From an uncultured Fibrobacter sp. (lineage in GTDB: Bacteria; Fibrobacterota; Fibrobacteria; Fibrobacterales; Fibrobacteraceae), in contig CAMJQW010000006.1 in assembly GCA_946408125.1 (NCBI GenBank), positions 21,463 to 85,462 on the forward strand: 64,000 nucleotides of DNA, given 5' to 3'. Below the pieces are notes generated by a model. That model saw only the letters and a list, made by a program, of their open reading frames with translations. It had not been told where the DNA came from and ran no database searches. Positions 14,004 through 22,858 of the stretch are shown here, one piece after another (position 1 is the first letter of the stretch; every line of letters begins with the position of its first letter). A program made the position numbers and the translations under genes.

Positions 14004-14004
<1 letters not shown>

Positions 14005-15125
14005 TGAAATACGTCCTGTTCTGTGCCGGAGAGGATTCCGGCGATGTCCTTGGCGAAGCTTTTGTTTCGGCGGTTATGGCCGCGGGCTACGTCGCCCGGG
14101 GTACTGGCGGCGTGCGGATGCAGTCGGCGGGCCTAGAGCCTGTAGCCGATTACGAGGATCTGCCGGTGTCCGGCTTTGGCGACGTGCTCCCGCATTATTT
14201 TGGACTTCGCCGGGTGTTTTCTACTTTGTGCGAAATGCTTAAGTCTCCGGATTGTGTCGGCCTTGTCGCCATCGATTATCCCGGATTCAACTTGCGGCTT
14301 TGCGACCTGGCTAAGCGTGTGGGCAAGCGGGTCCTTTATATCGCACCGCCGCAAGTCTGGGCATGGAAAAAATCGCGTGCCCGCAAGCTTTCTGGAATCT
14401 CGCTCGCCGTGCTCTTCGCCTTCGAACGGGAATGTTACGAATCCCTCGGATGCCACGCCGAATTGCTGGAGCATCCCTTTCTTGCAGGGCAACCTTTGAC
14501 CCGCATTTCGGAATCCGCGGGCGACGAAATCCTAGTGCTTCCGGGAAGCCGCAAGTCGCAGGCGGTTCGCAACCTGAAGGTTTTCTTGCGGGTGGTTTCC
14601 GGGATGCGGCTCGATTCCGGAAAGCCGCGTCCCGTCAAGATTCTCGCTTCGCGCGAATCGCTCGTACCTGCATTCGAAAATACCATCCGGAAAGTATGCG
14701 GAGGCATTCCCGAGACGATAGCGGTGGAGACCTCTCCCAGGGATTCTGCCGCCCGGAGGGAAATGTATGCGAATGCATCCTGCGCGCTAGCATCTCCCGG
14801 TACGGCGACGCTTGAACTTGCGCTTTCGGGTTGCCCGCTGGTCGTGTCGACCGTTCCCGATGCGCTCACGTATGTGTTGGGGAGCCTGTTTGTGAAGGCG
14901 AAGCATTTCGCCATGCCGAACGTGTTGCTCGGCCGCGCCGCCGTGGAGGAATTCATTTTTGCGCCCTGGTCGGCGAGACGCCGCATAAGCGAACTTTCGC
15001 AGGCGCTCTCCCGCACGGACCGCGGGCATGCATCATCCATCGCGTGTGAGCTGGAAAAGATTGTTGCCGGCGGAAAATCAGCGGCGGAACTTCTTTGCGA
15101 GTTCCTCGAGAGTGATCCGCATTAG
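14004..15125 (+). CDS. lpxB: Lipid-A-disaccharide synthase
   Basis: 373 residues. Condenses UDP-2,3-diacylglucosamine with lipid X to lipid A disaccharide phosphate at the inner membrane, so the organism makes lipid A. GT-B family 19 motifs: CAGEDSGDVLGE at the N terminus, GTGGVRMQ, AIDYPGFNLRL, YIAPPQVWAWKKSR, LPGSRKSQ and a C-terminal SPGTATLELAL. The ATG at 14004 overlaps the dnaE stop (TGATG); an in-frame start at 13977 lies inside dnaE and adds residues not expected for the family. The last 48 nt overlap the end of mutL on the opposite strand. Confidence 0.93.
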
Positions 15126-16868
15126 CGTCGGTGCCCCGAAGGGGGACTTCAGCGGATCCTGCGTAGTCATCAGGCGCCCCATCAGCTTTGCCATCTCTTC
15201 GGGCTTGAGCTTGTCGCCCGCCTGGAACGCGTTCGTGCGTGCCCAGGCCTTGGCAATCGAGGACTGGATGGCGACCATGTCGGATTCTCCATCCATGAGG
15301 CACGATTCGAAAAATTCGTGAACGGCCTTCGAAATGCGCGAAAGCGGGAGGCTGCTCGGGATGGCCCTCACCTGGAAGGTGTCGCCGCCGAAGGGTTCAA
15401 TATGGAACCCGAGTTTTTTCAGCTGGTCTTCGACGCTCGGGAAGATTTCTTTTTCCGCCTTCGAGAATTCGATGAGTTCCGGGAAAAGGAGTTCCTGGCT
15501 GTCGATGGCGTTCCCGTTCACCAGGCTTTCCATCGCCTGCTCGTAGAGGATGCGCGTATGGGCGGCATGCTGGTCGATGATTAGGAGGCCGTCCGCATCT
15601 TCACCCGCGATGTAGGTGTTCGCAATCTGGAACAGCGTCGGGGGAGTCCAGGGGGCGCTTTCCTTTACCGGCGGGGGAACGTTTCCCTGGTCCGGTTCGA
15701 GAGAAATAATCTTGCCCGCTTCGGGTTGCGAGAAAAGGTCCTGGACTTCGTCGCGTTCGGGGGTGCGGGGCTTCGCCGTCGAAAAATGAGCTGGGGCTTC
15801 GCGTACGCATGCAGTGACGGGGGGCGGCAATTTGTCGGCGAGCCCCGCGTCGCTCAAGTCAATGATCGGGGAATTGGATTCGAATTCCTGCCGGAGCGTT
15901 TCGCGGATGGCGTGCGTCACCACGAGAAAGACGAGGCTCTGGTTTGCAAAGCGCACCTCGCGCTTGGCGGGGTGGACGTTCACGTCGAAATCCATGTCGG
16001 GCATATCCAGGAATAGCACGGTGACGGGCTTGCACTGGGCGCCGTACGGCTCGTAGGATTGCGAAATCGCCTTCGCGATAGTCTTGCTTTCGATGGGACG
16101 GTTGCGCATGAACAGGTACTGGTGGTAGCGCTTCCCGTTTGTCTCGGTCGTGGGGGAGATGAATCCGGTTACATGGACGCCCGCTTCCGTATAGTCGACG
16201 GCGAGGAGCTTCTTCGCGATTCCCGAACCGATGGTTTCGGCAAGTCGGGTGCGCAGTTCCCCGGGAACTCCGATAAAGACGCTCTTGTCGCCCACCTTGT
16301 AGTCAAAACGGATTTCGGGGTGGGCGATGGCAATCTTGATGATGATGTCCAGAATCTTGGAACATTCCGAAGTTTCGCTGCCGAGGAACGTCCTGCGGAC
16401 GGGCGTATTGAAGAATAGGTCTTCTATCAGGAATGTCGTTCCGCGACTGGCGGCACAAGGTTCCTTTGAAACAACGTTGCCACCGTTCAGGACGATTTTG
16501 TTGCTTTCCCCATCATCGGTTGCGCTGGTGATGGTCATCTTGGATACGGCGGCGATAGATGCGACTGCCTCCCCGCGGAACCCATTGGTCTGAAGGTGGA
16601 AGAGGTCTTCGGCTGAAGTTAGTTTGGATGTAGTATGCCTCAGGTAGCAAAGGTCGAGGTCTGCGGCTCCCATGCCTTTTCCGTTGTCTGCAACGAGAAT
16701 CTTTTTCTTGCCTCCCTGCTCGATTTGAACCTGGATTCGGTTGGCTCCGGCATCAATGGAGTTTTCGATAAGTTCCTTGACGGCTGATGCAGGACGCTCA
16801 ATGACCTCTCCTGCAGCAATTTTGTTGATGATTTCATCTGTTAAAATGTGTATTTCAGCCGATTTCAT
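15078..16868 (-). CDS. mutL: DNA mismatch repair protein MutL, endonuclease motifs degenerate
   Basis: 596 residues. N-terminal GHKL ATPase: VIERPASAVKELIENSIDAGA, DNGKGM, ATSK-like TTSK and GFRGEAVASI. MutL couples MutS mismatch recognition to strand incision. In endonuclease-type MutL the C-terminal domain carries DQHAxxExxxxE, a Cys-containing ACHSAVRA-like motif and CPHGRP. Here these read DQHAAHTRILYE (432-443, Thr438 in place of the first Glu), AWARTNAF (541 onward, no Cys or His) and SPFGAP (575-580, Cys, His and Arg lost). The nuclease is therefore probably inactive. The ATG sits 5 nt from a TTATATTTT box. Convergent and overlapping with lpxB. Confidence 0.95.
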   Translation of the reverse strand: MKSAEIHILTDEIINKIAAGEVIERPASAVKELIENSIDAGANRIQVQIEQGGKKKILVADNGKGMGAADLDLCYLRHTTSKLTSAEDLFHLQTNGFRGEAVASIAAVSKMTITSATDDGESNKIVLNGGNVVSKEPCAASRGTTFLIEDLFFNTPVRRTFLGSETSECSKILDIIIKIAIAHPEIRFDYKVGDKSVFIGVPGELRTRLAETIGSGIAKKLLAVDYTEAGVHVTGFISPTTETNGKRYHQYLFMRNRPIESKTIAKAISQSYEPYGAQCKPVTVLFLDMPDMDFDVNVHPAKREVRFANQSLVFLVVTHAIRETLRQEFESNSPIIDLSDAGLADKLPPPVTACVREAPAHFSTAKPRTPERDEVQDLFSQPEAGKIISLEPDQGNVPPPVKESAPWTPPTLFQIANTYIAGEDADGLLIIDQHAAHTRILYEQAMESLVNGNAIDSQELLFPELIEFSKAEKEIFPSVEDQLKKLGFHIEPFGGDTFQVRAIPSSLPLSRISKAVHEFFESCLMDGESDMVAIQSSIAKAWARTNAFQAGDKLKPEEMAKLMGRLMTTQDPLKSPFGAPTLMRITLEELAKKFRR

Positions 16869-16873
16869 TGCAG

Positions 16874-16882
16874 AAAATATAA
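16874..16882 (-). promoter_or_regulatory. Putative -10-like box TTATATTTT (minus strand) before mutL
   Basis: TTATATTTT on the minus strand, 5 nt from the mutL ATG at 16868, with no ribosome site between: another leaderless candidate. Confidence 0.45.
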
Positions 16883-16909
16883 TAAAAAGCTTTTTTTTGA
16901 AAAGAAAAA

Positions 16910-16920
16910 GCTATATTTTG
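16910..16920 (+). promoter_or_regulatory. Putative -10-like box GCTATATTTTG
   Basis: TATATTTTG lies about 28 nt before the GTG at 16948. Unlike the leaderless cases, GAGAGG stands between it and the start codon. Confidence 0.45.
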
Positions 16921-16947
16921 CCACGAAATAAATATGAGAGGTTGGAA

Positions 16948-18246
16948 GTGCTTTCGAACTTATTTTTACAGTTGACCCACATCGAGTTGCTCATCAGTTA
17001 TCCTGTCAAAGAGATCGCGTCTCTGGCGAAACGTGATTCCCGGTTCAACGTAAAATTACTCAACGACATCTACTTTGAAGATTCGTTCGTGGACGAAGGC
17101 CTTCACCGCCTGATGATGAACCATGTCGTGAACTGGCTCTATGAACGCGGCGAAAATCCGGACGCTTTTGTTCAGCGCATTATCGACCGCTGTGCCGCCT
17201 TCGAAGCCGTGCCGGCGCGTAGCGTTCTGCGTTCCTACCTCCCGTACATTTCGCAGTTTTATTCTACCAAGGATGTGCGCCAGCTTTGCTTGGACATCAT
17301 CCCGAAGCGTTACCCCCTGCTGAGCGATTGGAGATTCCTCCGTCGTGACGTCGTGGACGGTATCCGCAAGGAATTTGTTTCTTTCCGTTTCGATACGCCG
17401 GGGATGCTCGTGACGAACCCCATGCGCTGGTTCAACGGGATGGTGCAGTTGGGCCCGATATTCCTGAATACGCCGCCTTACGAGCACATGAATTTCAAGG
17501 CTTCTCAGACGTCCTTCGTCGAGGCTCTCGAAAACCGCGTGGCTGCGGAAATGAAAGATGACGGCTATGTATATGTCAATGGGCAGAAGGTGGGCAAGAA
17601 CGAATCCTTCGCCGACTGCATCGCCGAAAACGGTCTGGAATGGCCCGAAGAAGCCGAAAAGAAGATGACTTGCGTCAAGGCCCTCGAAAACGTGGTGGAC
17701 GAAAAGACCGGCGCGGTCCTGATTCACAAGGATTGCTACTACGGCGCACCTGTTTCGGTGGTACTTTTTGAATATAAGGCCGATGTGGTCGCTCCCGAAC
17801 CGTTCAACAAGCTCATGAGCGCGGTCGTGAAGCAGGAATTCGATTCCTGGAAGCCCATCCAGAAGGCTCAGGAACAGCTCCTGGAAGCCATGAACGATTC
17901 CGTGACGGTGATTTACTACAAGACCGACGATTCTATCTCGGTGAACAGCAAGCATTTGATGCGTAACGTTCCCGCAAGGATCCTCCGCAACCTGCTCCGC
18001 GAATATACGGCTACGGGCCGCGAAGAATACGAGAACCGCGAATTCAAGCGCGATCCGGCTATCTGCATGGACCCGCTCCGCCCGAATTTCGAAAGCCGCC
18101 TGAACCGCGTCATCGCGCATATCAATGGCTGCGACGATCCGAACAAGCCGAGCGAAGGTGTCAAGCGCTATTTCGAAATCGAACGCCACCGCCGTGGCGG
18201 CTTCCGATTCGTGCCGAAGTGCAAGATTATCTTCCGCGAAGAATAA
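16948..18246 (+). CDS. Conserved-looking protein of unknown function
   Basis: 432 residues from a GTG start chosen because GAGAGG ends 6 nt before it; the open frame continues upstream into mutL but that part is antisense shadow. No signal peptide or membrane segment. The N-terminal half is helical and Leu/Arg-rich (QLTHIELLISYPVKEI...); the middle has VYVNGQKVGKNESF, which looks like a small beta unit; the C terminus is basic and ends HRRGGFRFVPKCKIIF. I do not recognise a family. It stands alone between mutL (divergent) and a terminator-bearing RNA-like cassette. Codon use resembles its GC-rich neighbours, so it is probably a resident gene. Confidence 0.8.
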   Translation: MLSNLFLQLTHIELLISYPVKEIASLAKRDSRFNVKLLNDIYFEDSFVDEGLHRLMMNHVVNWLYERGENPDAFVQRIIDRCAAFEAVPARSVLRSYLPYISQFYSTKDVRQLCLDIIPKRYPLLSDWRFLRRDVVDGIRKEFVSFRFDTPGMLVTNPMRWFNGMVQLGPIFLNTPPYEHMNFKASQTSFVEALENRVAAEMKDDGYVYVNGQKVGKNESFADCIAENGLEWPEEAEKKMTCVKALENVVDEKTGAVLIHKDCYYGAPVSVVLFEYKADVVAPEPFNKLMSAVVKQEFDSWKPIQKAQEQLLEAMNDSVTVIYYKTDDSISVNSKHLMRNVPARILRNLLREYTATGREEYENREFKRDPAICMDPLRPNFESRLNRVIAHINGCDDPNKPSEGVKRYFEIERHRRGGFRFVPKCKIIFREE

Positions 18247-18325
18247 TCTTTTTGAATGCCTCTTTTTGTAAGTTCTTTTGCCAAGAAAAATAAGCAAATC
18301 AAAAGATTCGGAAGGCAAAAAGTAG

Positions 18326-18335
18326 GATATATTTC
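18326..18335 (+). promoter_or_regulatory. Putative -10-like box GATATATTTC of a candidate RNA
   Basis: TATATTTC box with no protein gene downstream on this strand. It lies 6 nt before a region that folds into a long hairpin and ends in a strong terminator. Confidence 0.45.
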
Positions 18336-18340
18336 GGACG

Positions 18341-18465
18341 TTGAGAATTGAATGGGTCATCGAGGATTTGTACCATTTCCCTCAAGGTAAGAATCCGACC
18401 CTGTAGATGTCTCAATATTTTCTCCTTCTTAGGAACGGTCTCCCTTACGGGAGGCCGTTCTTTTT
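18341..18465 (+). ncRNA. Candidate structured small RNA, about 125 nt
   Basis: Nested complementary segments form one extended hairpin: TTGAGA (18341-18346) with TCTCAA (18410-18415); GGGTC (18354-18358) with GACCC (18397-18401); GGATT (18364-18368) with AATCC (18392-18396); ACC (18372-18374) with GGT (18386-18388). The outer internal loop is large, recalling the closing stem and bubble of 6S RNA, though the element is shorter. A strong rho-independent terminator follows at once. The only open frame inside encodes 12 residues. Family unknown. Confidence 0.45.
18433..18465 (+). terminator. Strong rho-independent terminator
   Basis: GAACGG (18433-18438) pairs with CCGTTC (18455-18460) and TCTCCC with GGGAGG around a TTAC loop (18445-18448), followed by five T residues. 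It ends the candidate RNA, or the gene at 16948 by read-through. Confidence 0.8.
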
Positions 18466-18500
18466 GAGACCGTTCGCTCGTTTGTTATTTCGGGTAACAA

Positions 18501-18524
18501 AAAAACTCCGCGGGTTGCGGAGCT
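18501..18524 (-). terminator. Rho-independent terminator of thrC
   Basis: On the minus strand CTCCGC, a five-base loop and GCGGAG are followed by at least seven T residues, about 40 nt past the thrC stop. Just beside it, at 18532-18552, ATTCCGG and CCGGAAT form a second palindrome of the kind often dispersed between genes. Confidence 0.75.
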
Positions 18525-18564
18525 TTTCTAGATTCCGGCTCTAGGCCGGAATGACGTTTTTGGA

Positions 18565-19905
18565 TTAGCGCCTTCTCTCAGCCATCTCTTTCTTCAAGAT
18601 GTCCATGACGGCGCCGAGGTCTGCCGGAGCCTTGAACACGGGGTTCGCGAACTTGGAGCAGATGTTTTCGAGCTTCTTTTCGTGATAGCCGACCTTGAAT
18701 TCGGTGAACTTGAGGCCGTGTGCCGTGCTGATGACGACCACGTTCTCTTCCTTGTCGATCTTGCCTGCGGCTACGAGCTTTTCGAGGGCGCCGAGAGCCA
18801 CGCCGGTGTGCGGGCAGCAGTAGAGACCGATGCGGTCGCCGCGGTGGGCTGCGTTGGCGAGTTCTTCTTCGGTGACGCTCACGACCATGCCGTTCGTCTT
18901 CTGGATGGCGCGTACGGCCTTCGGATAGCTGACCGGGTTACCGATCTGGATGGCGCTGGCGAGAGTCTTCTTGGCCTGCATGGGAACGAGCTTGTCGAAG
19001 CCGCGTTCGTAAGCCTGGAAGAACGGGTTGGCGTTCTCGGCCTGGGCGACGATGATGCGCGGGATGCGGTCGATGAGGCCCATGGCCTTGCAGTCTTCGA
19101 AACCCTTGGCGAGTGCGCTCACGTTGCCGAGGTTGCCGCCCGGGATAATCACGGTGTCGGGCACCTTCCAGCCCATTTCCTGGCAGATTTCCGGAGAAAT
19201 CGTCTTCTGGCCTTCTACGCGGAGGCTGTTCATGGAATTCGCGAGGTAGATGCGATTATCGGCAGTGACCTGCTGCACAATCTTCATGCAGCCGTCAAAG
19301 TCAGTGTCGAGGGCGAGCACGATGCTGCCGTTAGAAATCGGCTGGATCAGCTGGGCAACGCTCGTCTTGCCGGCGGGCAGGAACACGATGCTCGGAATGC
19401 CGGCCTTGGCGCAGTAGGCGCTCAATGCGGCAGAGGTGTCGCCGGTAGAAGCGCAAGCCACGGCGTCGATTTCGTGAATCTTCTTCTTGATGATGTGGTT
19501 CACCTGGCTCACGAGAACCGTCATGCCGAGGTCCTTGAAGCTACCGGTGTGGGAGTTGCCACAAAGCTTCACCTTGAGGCTCTTGATGCCCAGTTCCTTG
19601 GCGAGCGGGGCCGCGTCAAACAGCGGGCTCCAGCCTTCGCGCATCGTCACGATGTCTTCGAGGGGCATGTCGGGGAGCACCATCTCGCGCTTGCTCCAGA
19701 TGCCGCTCATGTCGGCGGGTTCGAAGCTCATGCGGCGTTCGGCGAAGAGCTTCTTCCATTCGTCGGGGCTCTTGCTGGCGAGGGCGGCTCTGTCGTGTTC
19801 GACTTCGAGCAGGCTTCCGTCCACCTTGCTGCGGTAAATGACGTCGGTCAGCGGGTAGGTGTCGTCGCCGTTGATGTTCCTAAAATGCGCGTTAAACTGA
19901 GACAT
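18565..19905 (-). CDS. thrC: Threonine synthase
   Basis: 446 residues. PLP enzyme converting O-phospho-homoserine to threonine. The PLP-lysine motif reads GNSHTGSFKDLGM (about residues 112-124), with ASTGDTSAALSAY and PGGNLGNVSALAKG (phosphate-binding loop) downstream. Length and motif order fit the short bacterial ThrC class. The ATG is preceded by AGAGGAT, and a TTTCTATATTTA box lies 24 nt upstream at 19930-19940. Divergent from the transporter gene at 19974. Confidence 0.95.
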   Translation of the reverse strand: MSQFNAHFRNINGDDTYPLTDVIYRSKVDGSLLEVEHDRAALASKSPDEWKKLFAERRMSFEPADMSGIWSKREMVLPDMPLEDIVTMREGWSPLFDAAPLAKELGIKSLKVKLCGNSHTGSFKDLGMTVLVSQVNHIIKKKIHEIDAVACASTGDTSAALSAYCAKAGIPSIVFLPAGKTSVAQLIQPISNGSIVLALDTDFDGCMKIVQQVTADNRIYLANSMNSLRVEGQKTISPEICQEMGWKVPDTVIIPGGNLGNVSALAKGFEDCKAMGLIDRIPRIIVAQAENANPFFQAYERGFDKLVPMQAKKTLASAIQIGNPVSYPKAVRAIQKTNGMVVSVTEEELANAAHRGDRIGLYCCPHTGVALGALEKLVAAGKIDKEENVVVISTAHGLKFTEFKVGYHEKKLENICSKFANPVFKAPADLGAVMDILKKEMAERRR

Positions 19906-19929
19906 AATATCCTCTTGTATTTTCGGGCG

Positions 19930-19940
19930 TAAATATAGAA
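19930..19940 (-). promoter_or_regulatory. Putative -10-like box TTCTATATTTA (minus strand) before thrC
   Basis: TATATTTA on the minus strand, 24 nt from the thrC start, which has its own Shine-Dalgarno. Confidence 0.45.
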
Positions 19941-19973
19941 ATTATGGGGATTTTTTTCTATTCTTTTATTACC

Positions 19974-21383
19974 ATGGAACGCGAAAACTTTAAATCTAGA
20001 CTTGGCTTTATCCTTATCGCCGCCGGTTGCGCCATCGGGCTCGGCAACGTGTGGCGTTTTCCCTACATTGCGGGCCAGTACGGCGGCGCGGCATTCGTGC
20101 TCCCGTATCTCGGGTTCCTGCTGTTCCTCGGGCTCCCGATCCTCATGGCGGAACTTGCGCTGGGTCGTGGCGGCCGTAGCGGTATCGCCCGCGCCTTCGA
20201 CAACCTGGAAAAGCCGGGCACCAAGTGGCACTGGGCCAAGTTCCCGCTGATTTCGGCGAACTACATATTGATGGCATTCTACTCGGTGGTCACGGGCTGG
20301 ATGCTCTACTACTTCTACAAGATGGTCACTGACGTGAATTTCCTCAAGGGGACTCCCGACCAGATTGCCGCAGGCTTCGGTGAAATGCTTTCGAACCCCG
20401 CGCTCATGATTTTCTGGATGACCGTCGCCATTGCGCTTGGCCTCGGCATCGTCTCTCTCGGCCTCCAGAAAGGTGTCGAAGGTGTTACCAAGAAGATGAT
20501 GATTTGCCTGCTTGTCATCATGGTGCTTCTCGCCATCCGCTCCGTAACGCTTCCGGGCTCTACCGAGGGTCTTCAATTCTACCTGCTTCCTTCTTTCGAG
20601 CGCTTGACGCAGTCGGGCAAGGGTGTGGGCGAGGCCATCTTTGCGGCATTCGCGCATGCGTTCTTCACGCTCAGTATCGGTATCGGCAGCATGACGATTT
20701 TCGGTAGCTATATCGGCAAGAAACATTCCCTCGTCAAGGAAGCGGCGAGCGTCTGCATTCTTGATACCGTCGTTGCGCTTGTTGCGGGTATCATTATCAT
20801 CCCGAGTTGCTTCGCTTTTGGCCAGTCTCCCGGACAGGGCCCGGGCCTCATCTTCGTCACGCTTTCCAACGTGTTTTCCATGATGCCGGCGGGCCGCTTC
20901 TGCGGTGCGGCGTTCTTCCTGTTCATGTCTTTCGCGGCGCTGTCCACCTTGATTGCCGTGTTCGAGAACCTCGTCTCGTTCTGGATGGACCTCAAGGGTT
21001 ACGAACGTAAAAAAGTCGCCTTCTGGAACATCATCGTCGTGTTCCTGCTGTCGCTCCCGTGTGCCCTCGGCTTCAACGTACTTTCGGGCTTTGAACCATT
21101 CGGTCCCGGCAGTTGCGTGCTGGACCTCGAAGACTTTATCGTGAGCAACACCATGCTCCCGGCGGGTGGCATGTTCATGGCGATATTCTGCTCTAGCCGT
21201 TACGGCTGGGGACAGGAAAAGTTCTTCGCCGAAGTCAACTCCGGCAGCGGTTATAAAATTCCGAACAACGCCTTCTTCAGGATCTACTTCAAGTGGGTGT
21301 TGCCGCTGCTCGTTTCCATCCTGCTCATCCAGGGATACCTCTCCAAGTTCGCCCCCGAACTCTGTGCTAAGATATTCGGCTAG
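19974..21383 (+). CDS. Neurotransmitter:sodium symporter family transporter
   Basis: 469 residues from the ATG at 19974 (MERENFKSRLGF); the in-frame ATG at 19944 adds a hydrophobic leader not expected here. Na+-coupled uptake of amino acids or related compounds across the inner membrane, as in LeuT and MhsT. The family signature GLGNVWRFPYIAGQYGGAAFVLPY lies in TM1, and ELALGRGGR follows TM2; about 11-12 hydrophobic segments. The substrate cannot be told from sequence. Adjacent divergent thrC may be coincidental. Confidence 0.92.
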   Translation: MERENFKSRLGFILIAAGCAIGLGNVWRFPYIAGQYGGAAFVLPYLGFLLFLGLPILMAELALGRGGRSGIARAFDNLEKPGTKWHWAKFPLISANYILMAFYSVVTGWMLYYFYKMVTDVNFLKGTPDQIAAGFGEMLSNPALMIFWMTVAIALGLGIVSLGLQKGVEGVTKKMMICLLVIMVLLAIRSVTLPGSTEGLQFYLLPSFERLTQSGKGVGEAIFAAFAHAFFTLSIGIGSMTIFGSYIGKKHSLVKEAASVCILDTVVALVAGIIIIPSCFAFGQSPGQGPGLIFVTLSNVFSMMPAGRFCGAAFFLFMSFAALSTLIAVFENLVSFWMDLKGYERKKVAFWNIIVVFLLSLPCALGFNVLSGFEPFGPGSCVLDLEDFIVSNTMLPAGGMFMAIFCSSRYGWGQEKFFAEVNSGSGYKIPNNAFFRIYFKWVLPLLVSILLIQGYLSKFAPELCAKIFG

Positions 21384-21405
21384 ATTAGTCTCGTTCCCTT
21401 GATTT

Positions 21406-21415
21406 TTCTATATTC
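21406..21415 (+). promoter_or_regulatory. Putative -10-like box TTCTATATTC
   Basis: TATATTC box about 36 nt before the GTG at 21452. The intervening leader holds a short inverted repeat (CTCATCTG ... CAGATGAG). Confidence 0.4.
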
Positions 21416-21451
21416 TCATCTGGAAAATACAGATGAGAATTGGAGATTTTA

Positions 21452-22858
21452 GTGAATAAGAGATATTTGGTTTTTCTTGCGGTGCTGGCTAGCCTCGCGC
21501 TGACGATGTCGTCATGCTTATTTGATTCCGAAGATTCTGCCCTCAGCAGTTGGCTTTCGGATCAGGGCATGCCCGATACCTATAAGGTGCAGACCCTCAG
21601 TATCGGTGACCTGACGCCCCTTTCGGCAGAAGTTTTCCTGGATTCGACTCCGCGTGGTGCGAACGATCGTGCCCTGTTTGGGCAGTCCGCGAACATCCAG
21701 CACGACATGGTCCTGGATTTCGGTTTCGATTCCCTTTTGCTTTCTACCCTCAAGAATGCGGATTCGGCGGCCTCGTTCCTGTTCTTCCGCCTGCTCCCGT
21801 CGCTCTACAAGTCCCAATACTTCCCCAAGGATTCCTTCCCGTTGGAAGAAGACCTTGCTGTTACCGTGAGCTGGAAGCTGGACCGTAGCAAGAAATCCTC
21901 GTTCCTGGAAGACATCATGGAGATTACCGACAAGGACTGGTACAAGAGCCTCTCCAAGTGGAAGCCGGATGCATCTGTCGACACGACTTACTCGATTTCT
22001 ATCGGCAAGAAGGATTCCACCCTTACGCTTGTGATGCCGCATGCCCTGATTGACAGCATCCGCAAGGATGTGAGCCTCTGCCGTTTGCAGCTGCGTCTCT
22101 CGGCGCCCGACGCCAAGCGCGTGTACCGCTTTTACGGGCCGAACTACGTCTACAAGCCGCAGTTCCGCATCACGACGCTTTCGGATACGCTGTTTATGTA
22201 CAGGAACTTGGCTCCGTTCCGCGTAGCGGATGCCATCAAGAGCAATGAAGAATGCTCCGACTGCCAGGTGCTGCACGGTGGCGTTTTTGATTCGATGGTG
22301 GTGGAATTCCCCTCGGAACCGATCATGAAGGGTCTTGCCGATTTCTATGGCGACGAATTCCCCTACACGGTCGGCGATGGCGACGATGTGCGTCAGGCGG
22401 TTGTCCTTGCGCAGATGACCTTCCCGCGTGATGATTCCAAGGGCTTCTCTGAACTGGGCCACCCGATTCAGGTTGTGGTCGGCTCCTTCGTGGATAGCCT
22501 GGACAAGGAAATCCGCCGGATGGAGGAATACAAGGTGAACCGCAAGGGCGTCGTTGAGAATGGCCATCCGAACATGGTGTTCTACGAAGGCGATTCCCTC
22601 ACGTTGCAAGTGACTTTCGGTATGAGGAACTTCATCAACAAGGCGAGCGATGGCCGTACCTTCAAGATGATGATGCGTCTCGGTTACCCGGTGCTGCAGG
22701 ACAAGGATTCCTCTTACACCAACTACATCACTTCGAAGGGCGATACGAGCTACGTGTTCTTCTCGCAATTCGACTATGCGCGCTACGACTTTACGGAAAT
22801 TATGAAGAAACCGGCAACGCTCAAGCTCTGGCTTGCCTCCAAGAGGGGGGATGAATAA
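21452..22858 (+). CDS. Envelope lipoprotein of unknown function
   Basis: 468 residues from a GTG at 21452, preceded by GGAG; the in-frame TTG at 21440 lies in the ribosome site. N-terminal lipoprotein signal VNKRYLVFLAVLASLALTMSSC with Cys after the SS, followed by an acidic start (FDSEDS). The rest is Asp/Ser/Lys-rich with alternating beta-like stretches and ends in an extracytoplasmic-looking domain. I recognise no family. The stop overlaps the ATG of the next gene by one base (TAATG), so it is translated with the barrel-like protein downstream, and the two probably act together at the outer membrane. Confidence 0.8.
   Translation: MNKRYLVFLAVLASLALTMSSCLFDSEDSALSSWLSDQGMPDTYKVQTLSIGDLTPLSAEVFLDSTPRGANDRALFGQSANIQHDMVLDFGFDSLLLSTLKNADSAASFLFFRLLPSLYKSQYFPKDSFPLEEDLAVTVSWKLDRSKKSSFLEDIMEITDKDWYKSLSKWKPDASVDTTYSISIGKKDSTLTLVMPHALIDSIRKDVSLCRLQLRLSAPDAKRVYRFYGPNYVYKPQFRITTLSDTLFMYRNLAPFRVADAIKSNEECSDCQVLHGGVFDSMVVEFPSEPIMKGLADFYGDEFPYTVGDGDDVRQAVVLAQMTFPRDDSKGFSELGHPIQVVVGSFVDSLDKEIRRMEEYKVNRKGVVENGHPNMVFYEGDSLTLQVTFGMRNFINKASDGRTFKMMMRLGYPVLQDKDSSYTNYITSKGDTSYVFFSQFDYARYDFTEIMKKPATLKLWLASKRGDE

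Noticed and set aside
16897..16917. TTGAAA and TATATT as sigma70 -35/-10 elements for the gene at 16948
   Set aside because: The spacing is only 9 nt; the TATATTTTG box alone fits the pattern seen elsewhere in the window.
18682..19932. 416-codon plus-strand frame opposite thrC
   Set aside because: Shadow of thrC, whose PLP motifs are intact.
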